A stretch of 64,000 nucleotides of DNA from Planomicrobium sp. CPCC 101110 (GCF_007859395.1 NZ_VOHD01000003.1:603028-667027); one strand, 5' to 3'; positions 40,572 to 50,400 are shown, counted from the first letter of the stretch. The notes: a model not told the origin generated them from the sequence alone. A program made the numbers and translations.

Positions 40572-41759
40572 ATGACCACGAAATTGTACTATGAGAATCC
40601 GAAACTGAAGAAAACCAATGCTGCTGTAGTTAGAAGTGATAAAGACGAAAAAGGCTATTTCTCGGTGCTGGATCAAACATGCTTTTATCCGGAAGGCGGC
40701 GGACAGCCGGCAGATGCCGGGGTTATCAACAAGGTTAAAGTGGTCGATGTCCAGACAGTAGATCAGGAGATTCGCCATTACACAGACCAGCCGCTGCCGC
40801 TCGGAGCTGTTTCAGCGGAGCTTGATTGGGAGCGAAGATGGGACCACATGCAGCAGCATGCGGGCCAGCATGTGCTAAGCGCCATTTTTGACGACCATTA
40901 TGGCATGAAAACAAGCAGCTTCCATTTAGGCGCCGAACGTGTCTCCATCGATTTGGATATACATGATATCACAAAAGAACAGTGGATGGACGTTGAAAAA
41001 AAAGCGAACGAAGTTATTCAGCGGCACCTTCAAATCCAGTCAACTTGGATTACGGCAGAAGAAGTTTCAGCTTTGAAATTGCGAAAGCCGCCGGCAGTTG
41101 ACGGCCCTATCCGTTTAGTCATCATTGATGGCGTCGATTCGAATGCATGCGGAGGGACGCATCCGCTGAATACGGCAGAAATTGGCGCTATAAAATTGAT
41201 CAGCATGGAAAAGTCGAAAGGCGGCATGCGCGTCTACTTTTTATGCGGCACCCGGGCATTTCGTTATTTTCAACAGCTTCTTGAAACAACGGATGAACTC
41301 GTGCGCCAATTGAACGCTCCGGTCCAGGAATTGAACAAAGCGGCCATGGCAATTCTGCAGGAAAAAGCGGCGAATGAAAAAACGATAAAAGAACTGAATG
41401 CCGGATTGCTCGAAGCAGAAGCGGCCCTGTTGAGCCCCGACCCGGAAAAAGGGACGATTGAAAAAGTATTCGGGAATCGGGCTATCAAAGAAGTCCAGCA
41501 GCTGGCCAAGCTTACGGCTGCAAACCATCCGGGAGCGGCGCTTTTGTTTTTAGCGACCAATCAGGAAGAAGTGCGCTTCGTCTGTGCAAGAGGCGCTGAC
41601 GCAGATGGCGACATGCGAATTCCCCTGAAAGAACTGCTCGCCATGACTGATGGAAAGGGCGGTGGGAATGCCCAGTTCGGACAAGGCGGAGGAGTGTTTG
41701 CCCAGCCTGTGGAAAATTTGTTCGAAGCTTTCAGGAATTCATTGAAAAATTTACAGTGA
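40572..41759 (+). CDS. alanyl-tRNA editing protein AlaX (long form, with DHHA1 domain)
   Basis: The protein has 395 residues. N-terminal segment TCFYPEGGGQPADAG, the editing-site zinc ligands HMQQHAGQHVLSA (H-x4-H) and SNACGGTHPLNTAEIG (C-x3-H) are those of AlaRS/ThrRS editing domains. A coiled coil (~225-285) and a C-terminal DHHA1-like domain rich in glycine (GKGGGNAQFGQGGGVF) complete it. It removes Ser or Gly from mischarged tRNA-Ala in trans. Start 40572 follows GAGGGG; the ATG at 40557 is 15 bp earlier and lacks a site. Confidence 0.9.
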   Translation: MTTKLYYENPKLKKTNAAVVRSDKDEKGYFSVLDQTCFYPEGGGQPADAGVINKVKVVDVQTVDQEIRHYTDQPLPLGAVSAELDWERRWDHMQQHAGQHVLSAIFDDHYGMKTSSFHLGAERVSIDLDIHDITKEQWMDVEKKANEVIQRHLQIQSTWITAEEVSALKLRKPPAVDGPIRLVIIDGVDSNACGGTHPLNTAEIGAIKLISMEKSKGGMRVYFLCGTRAFRYFQQLLETTDELVRQLNAPVQELNKAAMAILQEKAANEKTIKELNAGLLEAEAALLSPDPEKGTIEKVFGNRAIKEVQQLAKLTAANHPGAALLFLATNQEEVRFVCARGADADGDMRIPLKELLAMTDGKGGGNAQFGQGGGVFAQPVENLFEAFRNSLKNLQ

Positions 41760-41822
41760 AAATTGTAACTTTTTCAGAGCGTTGCTGTCTAATGGGGAAA
41801 GAACGGCCGAAAGGATGGGAAC

Positions 41823-43976
41823 ATGATGAAGAAAAGGGGAGTATGGCTGTTGGCCGCTGCATTGATTGCAATTTTCGGGGTGGCTTTTGCTGTCATAAGC
41901 GATAAAGTTTCCGTCAGTGCATCTGCTATTGCCTTGGCAGAGCAGGGCTGGAGCGCAAGCTTTTCTTCGGAGCTCCATCCCGCTGCGATCGAAAAAGGAG
42001 ATCTGTACATCACTGATGCCAATGGCAATCGGGTAGACGTAGAAATGGTTTTACTCGAAAACGGGAAAACCATCAACATTCCCCGGATTCCTGCGGGTGA
42101 TTACAAATTGCATATCAAAGAGTCGGCAGTGAAAGGCGGTTTTCTCAAATCGCTGTCTGCTTCAGAGGTTTCATTTGCGGTCCAGGAAGAATTGAAAAAA
42201 TTATCGAATGCCGAAGAACTGGAAGCATATTTCAAACAGTTGATGGTTTTGGAGAAAAGCAGCGGACAACCCGGACTGTTTACAAACGAAGGATCTGTCG
42301 CTACGGAAGAAGCGGCTGATAGCAGTTCTGCAGGCGGGAATGGCGGGGAAAACCATTCTACTACGAACAATCAAGTTGAAGGGGTGGATGAAGCGGACCT
42401 CGTAAAGACAGATGGTTCCTTTGTTTACGCCATCAGTGAAGCGAAGGTCGTTATTACGGATGTAAGAAATCCGGATGCGATGGCAGTTGCAAAAGAACTG
42501 GCTTTCCAAGAGAATATGTACCCGCAGCAATTGTTTTTATCAAACGGAGTGCTTGTGGTTCTTGGAAGCGAGTATTCTGCGATGCCGCTGGCCGGCGGCG
42601 ACATTCTTGAGTTCCGGCCGCAGACGGCATTGACCACTGTCCATATATACAACATAGAAAACCCGGAAAATCCCGAGCTGATCCGGGAATTCGGCACGGA
42701 AGGGAATCTGAACGGAGCCAGGCTGACAGACAGCCTCTTGTATTACGTAACCAATGTCACACCGGATTACCGCGTATTGGAAGAACCGGACAATGGGGAA
42801 ATCCGGCCGCATATGTACGATTCGAAAAACGGTGAAAAACTCCAGCCGCTGCCGTATGAAAGCCTCGCCATTTTGCCGGGGACAACTTCAGCAAGCTACA
42901 GTATAATCACGGCCATCGATCTGGCCGATCCGGAGGCAAGCGAACTTGTGATGGAAGGATATTTAGGAGGCAGCGAGCAGCTATACATGACAAAAGAGCA
43001 TTTGTATATAACGGCTTCGGCTTATATGCCAATCAGTGAAGAAGAAAAAGACGAAGAGCTTGATATGTCGATTTGGCTGCCTCAGCAGGCAAATACCAAA
43101 ATATTCAAATTCGCGCTGGATGATGCCGCTGTACGATATTTGGCTTCAACAGAAATTACAGGCTCGCTTCTCAACCAATTTTCCATGGATGAGTTCGATG
43201 GCTACTTCCGGGCCGTAACGACCGAAGGATTTGCTTGGGATGAAGCAGCGCCTTCCAAAAATCATTTGTTTATACTTGATGACAAACTCAAGCAAGTTGG
43301 TTCAGTGCAAGATCTTGCTCCAGGCGAACGGATCTATTCAGCGCGCTTTATCGAAGACAAAGCGTATATGGTGACCTTTAAAGAAACAGATCCACTTTTT
43401 GTCATTGATGTTTCGGCTCCTTCATCTCCGGAAGTGCTGGGTGAATTGAAAATCCCTGGCTTTTCCAACTATTTGCATCCGATGGGTGAAGACCATTTGA
43501 TCGGTTTCGGCTATGATACAAAACTTGAACCGGTAAAAGGCGGAGAACCCCGGGTTGTGACAGGCGGGATGAAGATTTCGTTGTTTGATATCACCGATTT
43601 TTCCAATCCAATTGAAAAAGATACCGAAATTATCGGAGGGGCGGGAACGTATTCGACGCTTCAATATGACCACAAAGCGCTGTTCACCCATGCCGATAAA
43701 AACTTCTACGGCTTTCCGGTTTCCGTTTTTAGCGGAACAGACAGCGACTATGTGAAGTTTGAAGGAGCAGGGGCGATGATTTATACGATTACACCGGAAG
43801 GGATCGAAGAAACAGCAAACCTCCTGGCTAAGACGGAATCGGGCATCGAAAATTGGGAAACCAGCGTCCAGCGGCTTCTTTACATCGGCGACTCGCTTTA
43901 TACGGTGTCCCCGACTGAACTGAAAAGCTATAGCTTGGAAAACTTCAGTTTAAAGCATACATTGAGCTACAGATAA
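41823..43976 (+). CDS. secreted/membrane-anchored beta-propeller domain protein
   Basis: The protein has 717 residues. An N-terminal membrane helix (VWLLAAALIAIFGVAFAVI) and a beta-sandwich-like region (~30-115, resembling an invasin or Ig-like fold: LEQGW..DLYITDANGNRVDVEMVLLENG) come before a long propeller of the type containing NNQVEGVDEADLVKTDGSFVYAI, the hallmark of the Beta_propel family. Repeats such as DVRNPDAMAVAKEL, DVSAPSSPEVLGELKIPGFSNYLHPMGEDHLIGFGYD mark the blades. The family is extracellular and its function is unknown. Confidence 0.85.
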   Translation: MMKKRGVWLLAAALIAIFGVAFAVISDKVSVSASAIALAEQGWSASFSSELHPAAIEKGDLYITDANGNRVDVEMVLLENGKTINIPRIPAGDYKLHIKESAVKGGFLKSLSASEVSFAVQEELKKLSNAEELEAYFKQLMVLEKSSGQPGLFTNEGSVATEEAADSSSAGGNGGENHSTTNNQVEGVDEADLVKTDGSFVYAISEAKVVITDVRNPDAMAVAKELAFQENMYPQQLFLSNGVLVVLGSEYSAMPLAGGDILEFRPQTALTTVHIYNIENPENPELIREFGTEGNLNGARLTDSLLYYVTNVTPDYRVLEEPDNGEIRPHMYDSKNGEKLQPLPYESLAILPGTTSASYSIITAIDLADPEASELVMEGYLGGSEQLYMTKEHLYITASAYMPISEEEKDEELDMSIWLPQQANTKIFKFALDDAAVRYLASTEITGSLLNQFSMDEFDGYFRAVTTEGFAWDEAAPSKNHLFILDDKLKQVGSVQDLAPGERIYSARFIEDKAYMVTFKETDPLFVIDVSAPSSPEVLGELKIPGFSNYLHPMGEDHLIGFGYDTKLEPVKGGEPRVVTGGMKISLFDITDFSNPIEKDTEIIGGAGTYSTLQYDHKALFTHADKNFYGFPVSVFSGTDSDYVKFEGAGAMIYTITPEGIEETANLLAKTESGIENWETSVQRLLYIGDSLYTVSPTELKSYSLENFSLKHTLSYR

Positions 43977-43978
43977 AT

Positions 43979-44016
43979 AAAAGCGGAGGCAAAGAAAATT
44001 CTTTGCCTCCGCTTTT
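43979..44016 (+). terminator. terminator of beta-propeller gene
   Basis: AAAAGCGGAGGCAAAG, a 6-nt loop and its exact complement with a T-run. Confidence 0.88.
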
Positions 44017-44079
44017 AACGTTTTTTAATGAAGGAAAGAGGGAAGATGTACAGTATTCTGAAAAAACGGAGGGATATGG

Positions 44080-45219
44080 ATGAAAGCAGTTACCTTTCAA
44101 GGTGTAAAGAATATGCAAGTTAAAGAAGTAGAAGATCCGAAGCTACAGAAAAAAGACGACATTATTGTCAAAATAACTTCTACAGCAATATGTGGTACGG
44201 ATTTGCATATTTATCAAGGGGCTTTGCCGGCCCGTAAAGATTATGTCATTGGGCATGAACCGATGGGGATAGTCGAAGAAGTGGGACCGGAAGTGACAAA
44301 AGTAAAAAAAGGCGACCGCATCGTCTTGCCATTCAATGTCAGCTGCGGACAGTGCTTTTATTGCAACCACGATATGGAAAGCCAGTGTGATAATTCAAAT
44401 GACAATCCCCACTTCGACACAGGCGGCTATTTGGGCTTAACAGAACGCTACGGTGATTATCAAGGCGGACAAGCCGAATACTTACGCGTGCCTTACGGCA
44501 ACTTTACACCACTTCTCATTCCGGAATCAACAGAGTTGGAAGATGAATCGCTGCTGTTTTTATCAGATGTTCTGCCGACAGCTTGGTGGAGCGTCGAGAG
44601 TGCCGGAGTAAAGCCGGGAGATACAGTTGTTGTACTTGGCTGTGGTCCGGTTGGTTTAATGGCACAGAAGTTTGCCTGGATGTTTGGGGCGAAGCGGGTC
44701 ATTGCAGTTGATGAGCTTCCTTACCGGATGGAACGCGCCAAGAACATGAATAATGTAGAGATTGTCGACTTTTCGAAGCATGACAATACGGGAGCGTTTA
44801 TCCATGAAATTACAGCTGGCGGTGCTCAAGTAGTCATCGACTGTGTAGGGATGGACGGAAAAAAATCTGCCGTAGAAGCTATTCAGCAAAAATTGATGCT
44901 GCAAGGCGGTACGCTTAGCGCAATTGATATAGCCAAAGATGCAGTCAGCAAATTTGGAACGATTCAATTGACAGGAGTATACGGATTAACTTACAATCAA
45001 TTCCCGTTGGGGAATATGTTCGAACGCAATGTAACGCTGAAAATGGGTCAAGCACCGGTTATTCACTTGATGCCGATGCTATTTGAAAAAATTAAAAATG
45101 GTGAATTTGATCCGCGTGAGATCATTTCGCATGTGGTGCCATTGGAACAAGCTAGCGCCGCATATGAAGTTTTCAATGACCACTTGGATGAATGTACAAA
45201 AGTAGTGTTGAAACCATAA
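44080..45219 (+). CDS. zinc-dependent alcohol dehydrogenase (AdhB/formaldehyde-dehydrogenase-like)
   Basis: The protein has 379 residues of the medium-chain dehydrogenase family. Catalytic zinc ligands lie in STAICGTDLHIYQG (Cys) and VIGHEPMGIVEEVG (His-Glu). The structural zinc lobe is NVSCGQCFYCNHDMESQCDN (C-x2-C-x2-C-x7-C). The NAD motif is VVVLGCGPVGLMAQ. The extended loop after the structural zinc (NDNPHFDTGGYLGLTERYGDYQGGQAEYLRVP) is that of the glutathione-independent formaldehyde dehydrogenase subgroup. GGAGGG precedes the ATG. It is flanked by terminators, so it is monocistronic. Substrate not proven. Confidence 0.88.
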   Translation: MKAVTFQGVKNMQVKEVEDPKLQKKDDIIVKITSTAICGTDLHIYQGALPARKDYVIGHEPMGIVEEVGPEVTKVKKGDRIVLPFNVSCGQCFYCNHDMESQCDNSNDNPHFDTGGYLGLTERYGDYQGGQAEYLRVPYGNFTPLLIPESTELEDESLLFLSDVLPTAWWSVESAGVKPGDTVVVLGCGPVGLMAQKFAWMFGAKRVIAVDELPYRMERAKNMNNVEIVDFSKHDNTGAFIHEITAGGAQVVIDCVGMDGKKSAVEAIQQKLMLQGGTLSAIDIAKDAVSKFGTIQLTGVYGLTYNQFPLGNMFERNVTLKMGQAPVIHLMPMLFEKIKNGEFDPREIISHVVPLEQASAAYEVFNDHLDECTKVVLKP

Positions 45220-45241
45220 CAACTAATCAGTAGTATTTTGG

Positions 45242-45278
45242 ACTAAACGCTCCGGACTATCGGGGCGTTTAGTTTTTT
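45242..45278 (+). terminator. terminator of alcohol dehydrogenase gene
   Basis: A 13-bp stem (ACTAAACGCTCCG with CGGGGCGTTTAGT, one G-T pair) followed by T6. Confidence 0.85.
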
Positions 45279-45322
45279 GTGTTGTTAGGTTAAGATAGAC
45301 AGAAAGAAGAGGGGGAAAGCAT

Positions 45323-46078
45323 GTGGCTCATATAAAAGAGACGAGGCGGGAGCTTGCCCTGGACTGTTGTTTGTTAGCTGGTAAGATCATGATGGAAAGC
45401 GGTGCGGAAACGTACCGGGTGGAAGATACGATGATGCGCATGGCAGTATCGCAAAATATGATGAATGCCCATTGTTTTGTCACTCCAACGGGAATCATGT
45501 TTTCGCCAAGCGATGAACTTGCCACCCGGTTTGTGCGCATCAGCAGCCGGAAAACGGACTTGGAGCAAGTGGCTCTTGTAAATTCAGTTTCAAGAAAGCT
45601 GGTCTCAGGGGAATTCTCGCTGCAAGAAGCTTATGAAGAAATGCAAGTTATCGATAAAACCAACTATTCGTTCAGCATGCGCCTGCAAGTATTAGCAGCT
45701 GCAACGGCAAGCGGATGTTTTTTAATATTGATGGGGGGAGACTGGAGTGATTTGCCTTTCGCCTTTTTGTTCGGGGGCATCGGCTATTTGATAGTAGATA
45801 TCATTTTGGCCCAAACCCGCGTCAAGATTTTCTCGGAATTTATCGCTGCATTCGTAATTGCTGCATTGGCCCTGGCCGTGGTCAGGGCAGGGCTTGGCAC
45901 AAATCTGGATACGCTGATTATCGGTTCACTTATGCCGCTAGTGCCCGGTTTACTGATTACGAACGCGGTAAGGGACTTGATGGCCGGCCATTTTGTTTCA
46001 GGGCTATCAAATGGGGCGGAAGCTTTTTTAACGGCATTTGCAATCGGTGCCGGCGTTGCGCTCGTTTTATCTTTTTAA
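45323..46078 (+). CDS. threonine/serine exporter ThrE, N-terminal-domain subunit (YjjP-like)
   Basis: The protein has 251 residues. The cytoplasmic N-terminal part has CLLAGKIMMESGAETYRVEDTMMRMA and CFVTPTGIMFS, the defining segments of the YjjP/ThrE N-domain. Five membrane helices follow. The partner C-domain subunit is encoded 12 bp downstream, as a split ThrE. Start GTG 45323 lies 8 nt after GAGGGGG; the ATG at 45321 is out of frame. Exports threonine or serine, or in YjjPB succinate; which one is unknown. Confidence 0.88.
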   Translation: MAHIKETRRELALDCCLLAGKIMMESGAETYRVEDTMMRMAVSQNMMNAHCFVTPTGIMFSPSDELATRFVRISSRKTDLEQVALVNSVSRKLVSGEFSLQEAYEEMQVIDKTNYSFSMRLQVLAAATASGCFLILMGGDWSDLPFAFLFGGIGYLIVDIILAQTRVKIFSEFIAAFVIAALALAVVRAGLGTNLDTLIIGSLMPLVPGLLITNAVRDLMAGHFVSGLSNGAEAFLTAFAIGAGVALVLSF

Positions 46079-46090
46079 AGGAGGAATTGG

Positions 46091-46558
46091 ATGAACTGGC
46101 CATTGGAAGCATTTCTCAGTTTTATCGCAGCGGCATCATTCGGCATCATCTTCAATGCTCCGCGCAGGACACTGTTAAGCTGCGGATTGGTAGGCATGAG
46201 CGGATGGCTCATCTACCGGTCATATTTTTTGATGTTCGATGATTCGGTACAAGCCTCTTTTGCTGGAGCTTTTGTGGTAGCGCTCGTTGCCCATATTTTG
46301 GCGAAGAAGTTCCGGATGCCGATGATCATTTTCAGCATCGCCGGCATCATTCCGCTTGTGCCTGGCAGCAAAGCGTATAATGCAATGCGCAATATTGTGG
46401 AAAACAAATATTTGGATGCAATCGCCTTTGCATCGGAGGCGCTGATGATTTCAGGAGCGGTGGCTATGGGCCTCGTTTTTGCAGAAGTATTAATGCAGCT
46501 GTTTTTCAGGCAGCAAGCGAAAAGAACACAAAGAAAAATCGGCATGACAAGAACTTGA
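46091..46558 (+). CDS. threonine/serine exporter ThrE, C-terminal-domain subunit (YjjB-like)
   Basis: The protein has 155 residues and about five membrane helices. SFGIIFNAPRRTLLSCGLVGMSGWLIY and PMIIFSIAGIIPLVPGSKAYNAM are the family signatures. AGGAGG precedes the ATG. It acts as one transporter with the preceding gene product. Confidence 0.9.
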   Translation: MNWPLEAFLSFIAAASFGIIFNAPRRTLLSCGLVGMSGWLIYRSYFLMFDDSVQASFAGAFVVALVAHILAKKFRMPMIIFSIAGIIPLVPGSKAYNAMRNIVENKYLDAIAFASEALMISGAVAMGLVFAEVLMQLFFRQQAKRTQRKIGMTRT

Positions 46559-46580
46559 TTCTCTGTCATGCCGATTTTTT
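46534..46580. terminator. bidirectional terminator between thrE unit and EAL gene
   Basis: AAAAATCGGCATGACA and TGTCATGCCGATTTTT form a 16-bp stem around a 14-nt loop that contains the upstream stop codon. Confidence 0.85.
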
Positions 46581-46594
46581 ATAGTGTTTCTATA

Positions 46595-48601
46595 TTACTT
46601 TAGCCATTTTTCAAGCTCAGCCGCTTCCATTGGATGGCCGATGATAAACCCTTGGATGCTGTCGCAATTCATGACACGGAGCAGTTCAAGCTGTTCGTTC
46701 GTTTCCACGCCTTCAGCCGTCACTTGAAAATCAAGCGATTTGCCGAACTGAATCATGCCGTTGATCATTTTTTGCATTTTTTCTTGCCGCGTAATGGACT
46801 GGATGATGGTCCGGTCGATTTTTAGCGAAGAAATTGGCAATAGGAGCATATAGCGGAATGAAGCATAGCCGGTGCCGAAATCGTCCAACGTGAAGCTGAG
46901 CCCTTGTTGATGCAATTGCTGCATCTGCCGGATGATGGAGCGTTCGGCTTCCGCTTCAAGCGCAAACTTTTCAGTGATTTCGATAGTCAGCGAACGAGGA
47001 TCGCAGCCATGCAGTTCAACTTGTTTCATCAATGCAGTCGCCATGTCTTTGTCCCGGAATTCCCGGATGGATGAGTTGATGCTGACATGGAGATCCAGTC
47101 CCCTTGAATTCCAGTCTTTCAATTGGGCGCAAACTGTTTCAAGGACAAACAATCCAATTTCATGAATCATGCCGCTTTCTTCAGCAATTGGAATCAATTC
47201 ATTCGGAGGCACGATGCCAACTTCGCTGTCATTCCAGCGGACGAGCGCCTCCACACGTTCCACTTCGCCGGTCTTCAGATTGACTTGCGGCTGGTAAAGC
47301 AACTGTAAATTCCGGCGGTCGAGCGCATGGATAAGGCGCTTTTCGATTTGTGCTTTGCGGTTCAACTGTTCGTGGTCATCCGCGGTCAACATGGAAATGG
47401 CGCTGCCTCCGCGGTCTTTCACTTTTTTGACTGTCGCGTGCGATGCTTTGATCAAATGGACGAACGTTTGCTGATCTTCGGGATAGCGAGTAATGGCTCC
47501 GCTGACAGTCATCGGGATGGCAACTCCGTGCAAGTAGATCGGATGCTGCTGCAAATAATGAAGGAATCCTTCAATGAACCAATTGCTGAGCGGAGTGATC
47601 AAAGCAAATTCATGCAATCCTGCCCGTGTAATGATGGAGTCCGAGAAATACGTGCGCAGCCGTTTTGTGAATTCAATCAGCAATTGGTTTTCTGTATCGG
47701 TTTCCGAGACATCCCGAAGTGTATAAAAATGGTCGATGTCCAAAAAGACAAAAGAAAAATGTTTTTGTTCTTCTATAAATTCATTGACCACTTGCTCCAA
47801 GCGGTGGCGGTTTTCCAAACCGGTCACAGGGTCGATAAAGGCGATTTCCTCCAAATGGTGCTGGGCATTCTTTGTTGCGGTAATATCTTTTTCAAGGAAT
47901 ATATAATAGGCGTCATCTCCTGCTATGTGCATAGGGATAGCAGTTAAATCCACCCAATAAACTTCTCCGTCTTTTTTCAGTTTTTTAACTTCGCCATTCC
48001 AGACATTTCCATTCTTCAATGTGGACATGATGGTCTCCACTAAATGGACATCGTCAGCTTCACCATCAAACATCTGCCAAATCGGTTTTCCAAGAATTCG
48101 CTTCGGCGTCCATTTGCTCAACTTCAAAAAAAGCGGATTTGCGTATGTAATCAAAAACTCTTCATCAAAATACAAGAGCATAAACGAATCATCCAAGCCT
48201 TGGCGCAAACTGTCCAATTCTCTGCTTGCTGACCCTTCTGCCTGGGATTCATCGATTTCGAAAATAGTCATGACAAATTGATCCTGTTCTGAAGTGAAAG
48301 CTTTTGCAACAACAGTTGTATATATCCGTATACCATCAGTCAGCTCGATTTCAACGTCTTCAAATCGTATCGGTTCTCTGTTATGTAGTATTGCTTCCCA
48401 AGGCTGCTTTAACATGGCAGCTTTTTCAGGATTCATATAAGGAATAGTTTTGCCTTTGACCGTTTCCGATTGGATTTGAAAAGTTCGTTCCGCATGGCGG
48501 TTGCACCATACAGCGAGCCCGTTTTTATCCATAATAATAATGGGAAAAGGGATATGGTTAAAAACGAGGTTATCGGATAACAGTTCTTGCATTTCACTCA
48601 T
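46595..48601 (-). CDS. PAS-PAS-GGDEF-EAL protein, likely c-di-GMP phosphodiesterase
   Basis: The protein has 668 residues with no membrane segment. PAS 1 (~10-115) and PAS 2 (~135-245, ending in the PAC-type EKDITATKNAQHHLEEIA) precede a GGDEF domain (~250-410) whose active site is AGLHEF (327-332) instead of GGDEF, so cyclase activity is unlikely. The EAL domain (~420-668) keeps the key motifs: EAL at 451-453 in VERVEALVRW, SINSSIREF, LTIEITE, DDFGTGYASFRY, LKIDRTII and AEGVET. It is therefore predicted to hydrolyse c-di-GMP under control of two cytoplasmic PAS sensors. AAGGAG is 9 nt upstream. Monocistronic. Confidence 0.9.
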   Translation of the reverse strand: MSEMQELLSDNLVFNHIPFPIIIMDKNGLAVWCNRHAERTFQIQSETVKGKTIPYMNPEKAAMLKQPWEAILHNREPIRFEDVEIELTDGIRIYTTVVAKAFTSEQDQFVMTIFEIDESQAEGSASRELDSLRQGLDDSFMLLYFDEEFLITYANPLFLKLSKWTPKRILGKPIWQMFDGEADDVHLVETIMSTLKNGNVWNGEVKKLKKDGEVYWVDLTAIPMHIAGDDAYYIFLEKDITATKNAQHHLEEIAFIDPVTGLENRHRLEQVVNEFIEEQKHFSFVFLDIDHFYTLRDVSETDTENQLLIEFTKRLRTYFSDSIITRAGLHEFALITPLSNWFIEGFLHYLQQHPIYLHGVAIPMTVSGAITRYPEDQQTFVHLIKASHATVKKVKDRGGSAISMLTADDHEQLNRKAQIEKRLIHALDRRNLQLLYQPQVNLKTGEVERVEALVRWNDSEVGIVPPNELIPIAEESGMIHEIGLFVLETVCAQLKDWNSRGLDLHVSINSSIREFRDKDMATALMKQVELHGCDPRSLTIEITEKFALEAEAERSIIRQMQQLHQQGLSFTLDDFGTGYASFRYMLLLPISSLKIDRTIIQSITRQEKMQKMINGMIQFGKSLDFQVTAEGVETNEQLELLRVMNCDSIQGFIIGHPMEAAELEKWLK

Positions 48602-48766
48602 TCAATGACGCTCCTTCTCCATAGTTTCTTTTCATTATAAAGAAGAAAAGGCAGAACGTCATCTATTTGGAAATATTCTCTATCATTTTATGAATATTGT
48701 TCACTATGATAAACTCAAATGGCATGAGACAATCGAAAAAAATAATAATTCATTGAGGAGAACACT

Positions 48767-49342
48767 ATGAGAAAAATATTACTGGCTTCGATTTTCCTGA
48801 TCTTGGCATTGCCGTTTTCGGTACAAGCCCATACGGCATTGACGGCTTCTAGACCAGCTGAAGGTGAAGTGGTCAAAGAGGTGCTTGAGGAAGTGCAGCT
48901 TACATTTGGCACAACGATCGAGCAAGAAAGTACAATGGTTCTGCAAGGGGAAGAAGGGACATACGAATTCGAAGGCATCGCAGTGTCCGATGATAGCATG
49001 ACAGGGAACATTGCGGAAGAATTGCCAAATGGCGCATATACGGTGCAATGGAAAATCATCGGCGCCGACGGCCACCCGATTGAAGGTGAAATTCCATTTG
49101 CCGTGGATATCAAGACCACAGAAGAGCCAGTAGTGGAAAATGAAGGAACAGCTGATGAAGAGCCTGCTGTCGAAGAAGAGGGTACTTCGGAAGAAGAACC
49201 GGCTATGGAAGAACAGCAGACCAGCGAGCAGGCAGCACCCGTCGGCGAAGAGAAAAGCAGCACGCTTGTCACGGTGCTTATTGTCGCTGCAGCGCTGTTA
49301 GTGGCGGCTGGGATGTTCAGCCTCTTCAAAAAGAGACAATGA
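48767..49342 (+). CDS. CopC-domain protein, membrane-anchored
   Basis: The protein has 191 residues. Signal peptide ends at VQA-H, leaving the mature N-terminal His (H22) that ligates copper in CopC proteins. The CopC fold follows (HTALTASRPAEGEV, LPNGAYTVQWKIIGADGHPIEG, with the C-terminal D-x-H). Then comes a Glu-rich linker (~118-158) and a C-terminal membrane helix (LVTVLIVAAALLVAAGMF). It binds copper outside the membrane and should pass it to the CopD-like protein, whose start overlaps this stop (ATGA). GAGGAG lies 6 nt upstream. Confidence 0.88.
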   Translation: MRKILLASIFLILALPFSVQAHTALTASRPAEGEVVKEVLEEVQLTFGTTIEQESTMVLQGEEGTYEFEGIAVSDDSMTGNIAEELPNGAYTVQWKIIGADGHPIEGEIPFAVDIKTTEEPVVENEGTADEEPAVEEEGTSEEEPAMEEQQTSEQAAPVGEEKSSTLVTVLIVAAALLVAAGMFSLFKKRQ

Positions 49343-50400
49343 CAATTTTTACAGCGCTAGCTGATTTTCTGCTTTATACTGCTTTTTCGTATCTTGCCGG
49401 ATCGGTTGTTTTGAAATTCGTCCCTGAAGATAAAAAGCCGCGGATTGTTGAGTCAAAAACTGTATTGCTGATTTGTGCTGCTGGCATTGCGCTGTTTTCA
49501 CTGGCGCCGCTTATCGAATTGGCGGCTTTCCTGGAAAATGGCGAAGGCTGGACAAAGATATTCCTGACAGTCTTGCTCGAATCGCGAACAGGGCATGGCT
49601 GGCTTGTTGCACTTGCCTTATCGCTTCTTTTGGGACTCGCCATTTTCTTTGACACTTCTAAATATAATCAAGCCTACTATTTGGTTTTATTGATTTTAGT
49701 AATCGGTTACTTTAGTCATGTTGCGTCACTGTCTTTATGGTCTGGCTTCGCCAGCCATTCTCTCCATTTCTTTTTTATGGCGATTTGGACAGGAGTGTTA
49801 TTGCACGTTGCCTGGTTCTCAACAGATGGCTCCAATTGGCCGCGGTTTTTAGCTTGGTTTACGCCATATGCCATTTTTTGTGTAGCGGCATTGATTGCCA
49901 CAGGTGTTTTCATCATGTTTTACTTTATCGAACCTCAAAGCTATGCAAATTCTTGGGTGCTGCCATATGGGCAGATGCTGCTGCTGAAACATTTAAGCAT
50001 CATTCCGCTCCTTGCCGCGGCTTTCATCAACGGTTTTTTGAACAAAGGACGTCCGCTGGAGCGCGTATGGCTGAAACTGGAAAGCTTTTTGCTTTTCTTT
50101 GTCTTTCTGTTTACGGCGTTCATGAGCAAGCAAGCTCCCCCTCACGAAGTCCATCATACTTTCCAGGCGGAAGGGGCCGCGCCTTTGGTTGTTTGGTTGA
50201 AAGGCGAGCAATTTATTCCATTTGACGCTTCACTTGACTGGTCGGCAAATGGCATTGCGCTTCTTGCAATCGGGGTTTTGCTGCTGGGAATGATGGTATT
50301 CAGTTCTTATCGGCAAATTTCGTCATGGCTGCCGTTTCTTTTTGGCACAGGTTTTATCATCACTGTTTACATCGGCTTGATGCTGAACGTCACTTTCTGA
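49339..50400 (+). CDS. CopD-family membrane protein
   Basis: The protein has 353 residues and about eight to nine membrane helices. The CopD core is seen in SLWSGFASHSLHFFFMAIWTGVLLHVAWF (His pairs for copper), GVFIMFYFIEPQSYANSWVLPYGQMLLLKHLSIIPLLAAAFINGF and KQAPPHEVHH. With CopC it mediates copper uptake or cytosolic loading. The ATGA overlap indicates coupling with the CopC gene. Confidence 0.88.
   Translation: MTIFTALADFLLYTAFSYLAGSVVLKFVPEDKKPRIVESKTVLLICAAGIALFSLAPLIELAAFLENGEGWTKIFLTVLLESRTGHGWLVALALSLLLGLAIFFDTSKYNQAYYLVLLILVIGYFSHVASLSLWSGFASHSLHFFFMAIWTGVLLHVAWFSTDGSNWPRFLAWFTPYAIFCVAALIATGVFIMFYFIEPQSYANSWVLPYGQMLLLKHLSIIPLLAAAFINGFLNKGRPLERVWLKLESFLLFFVFLFTAFMSKQAPPHEVHHTFQAEGAAPLVVWLKGEQFIPFDASLDWSANGIALLAIGVLLLGMMVFSSYRQISSWLPFLFGTGFIITVYIGLMLNVTF

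Noticed and set aside
48715..49329. 204-codon minus-strand frame opposite the CopC gene
   Set aside because: Serine-rich antisense of the Glu-rich linker; no start signal.
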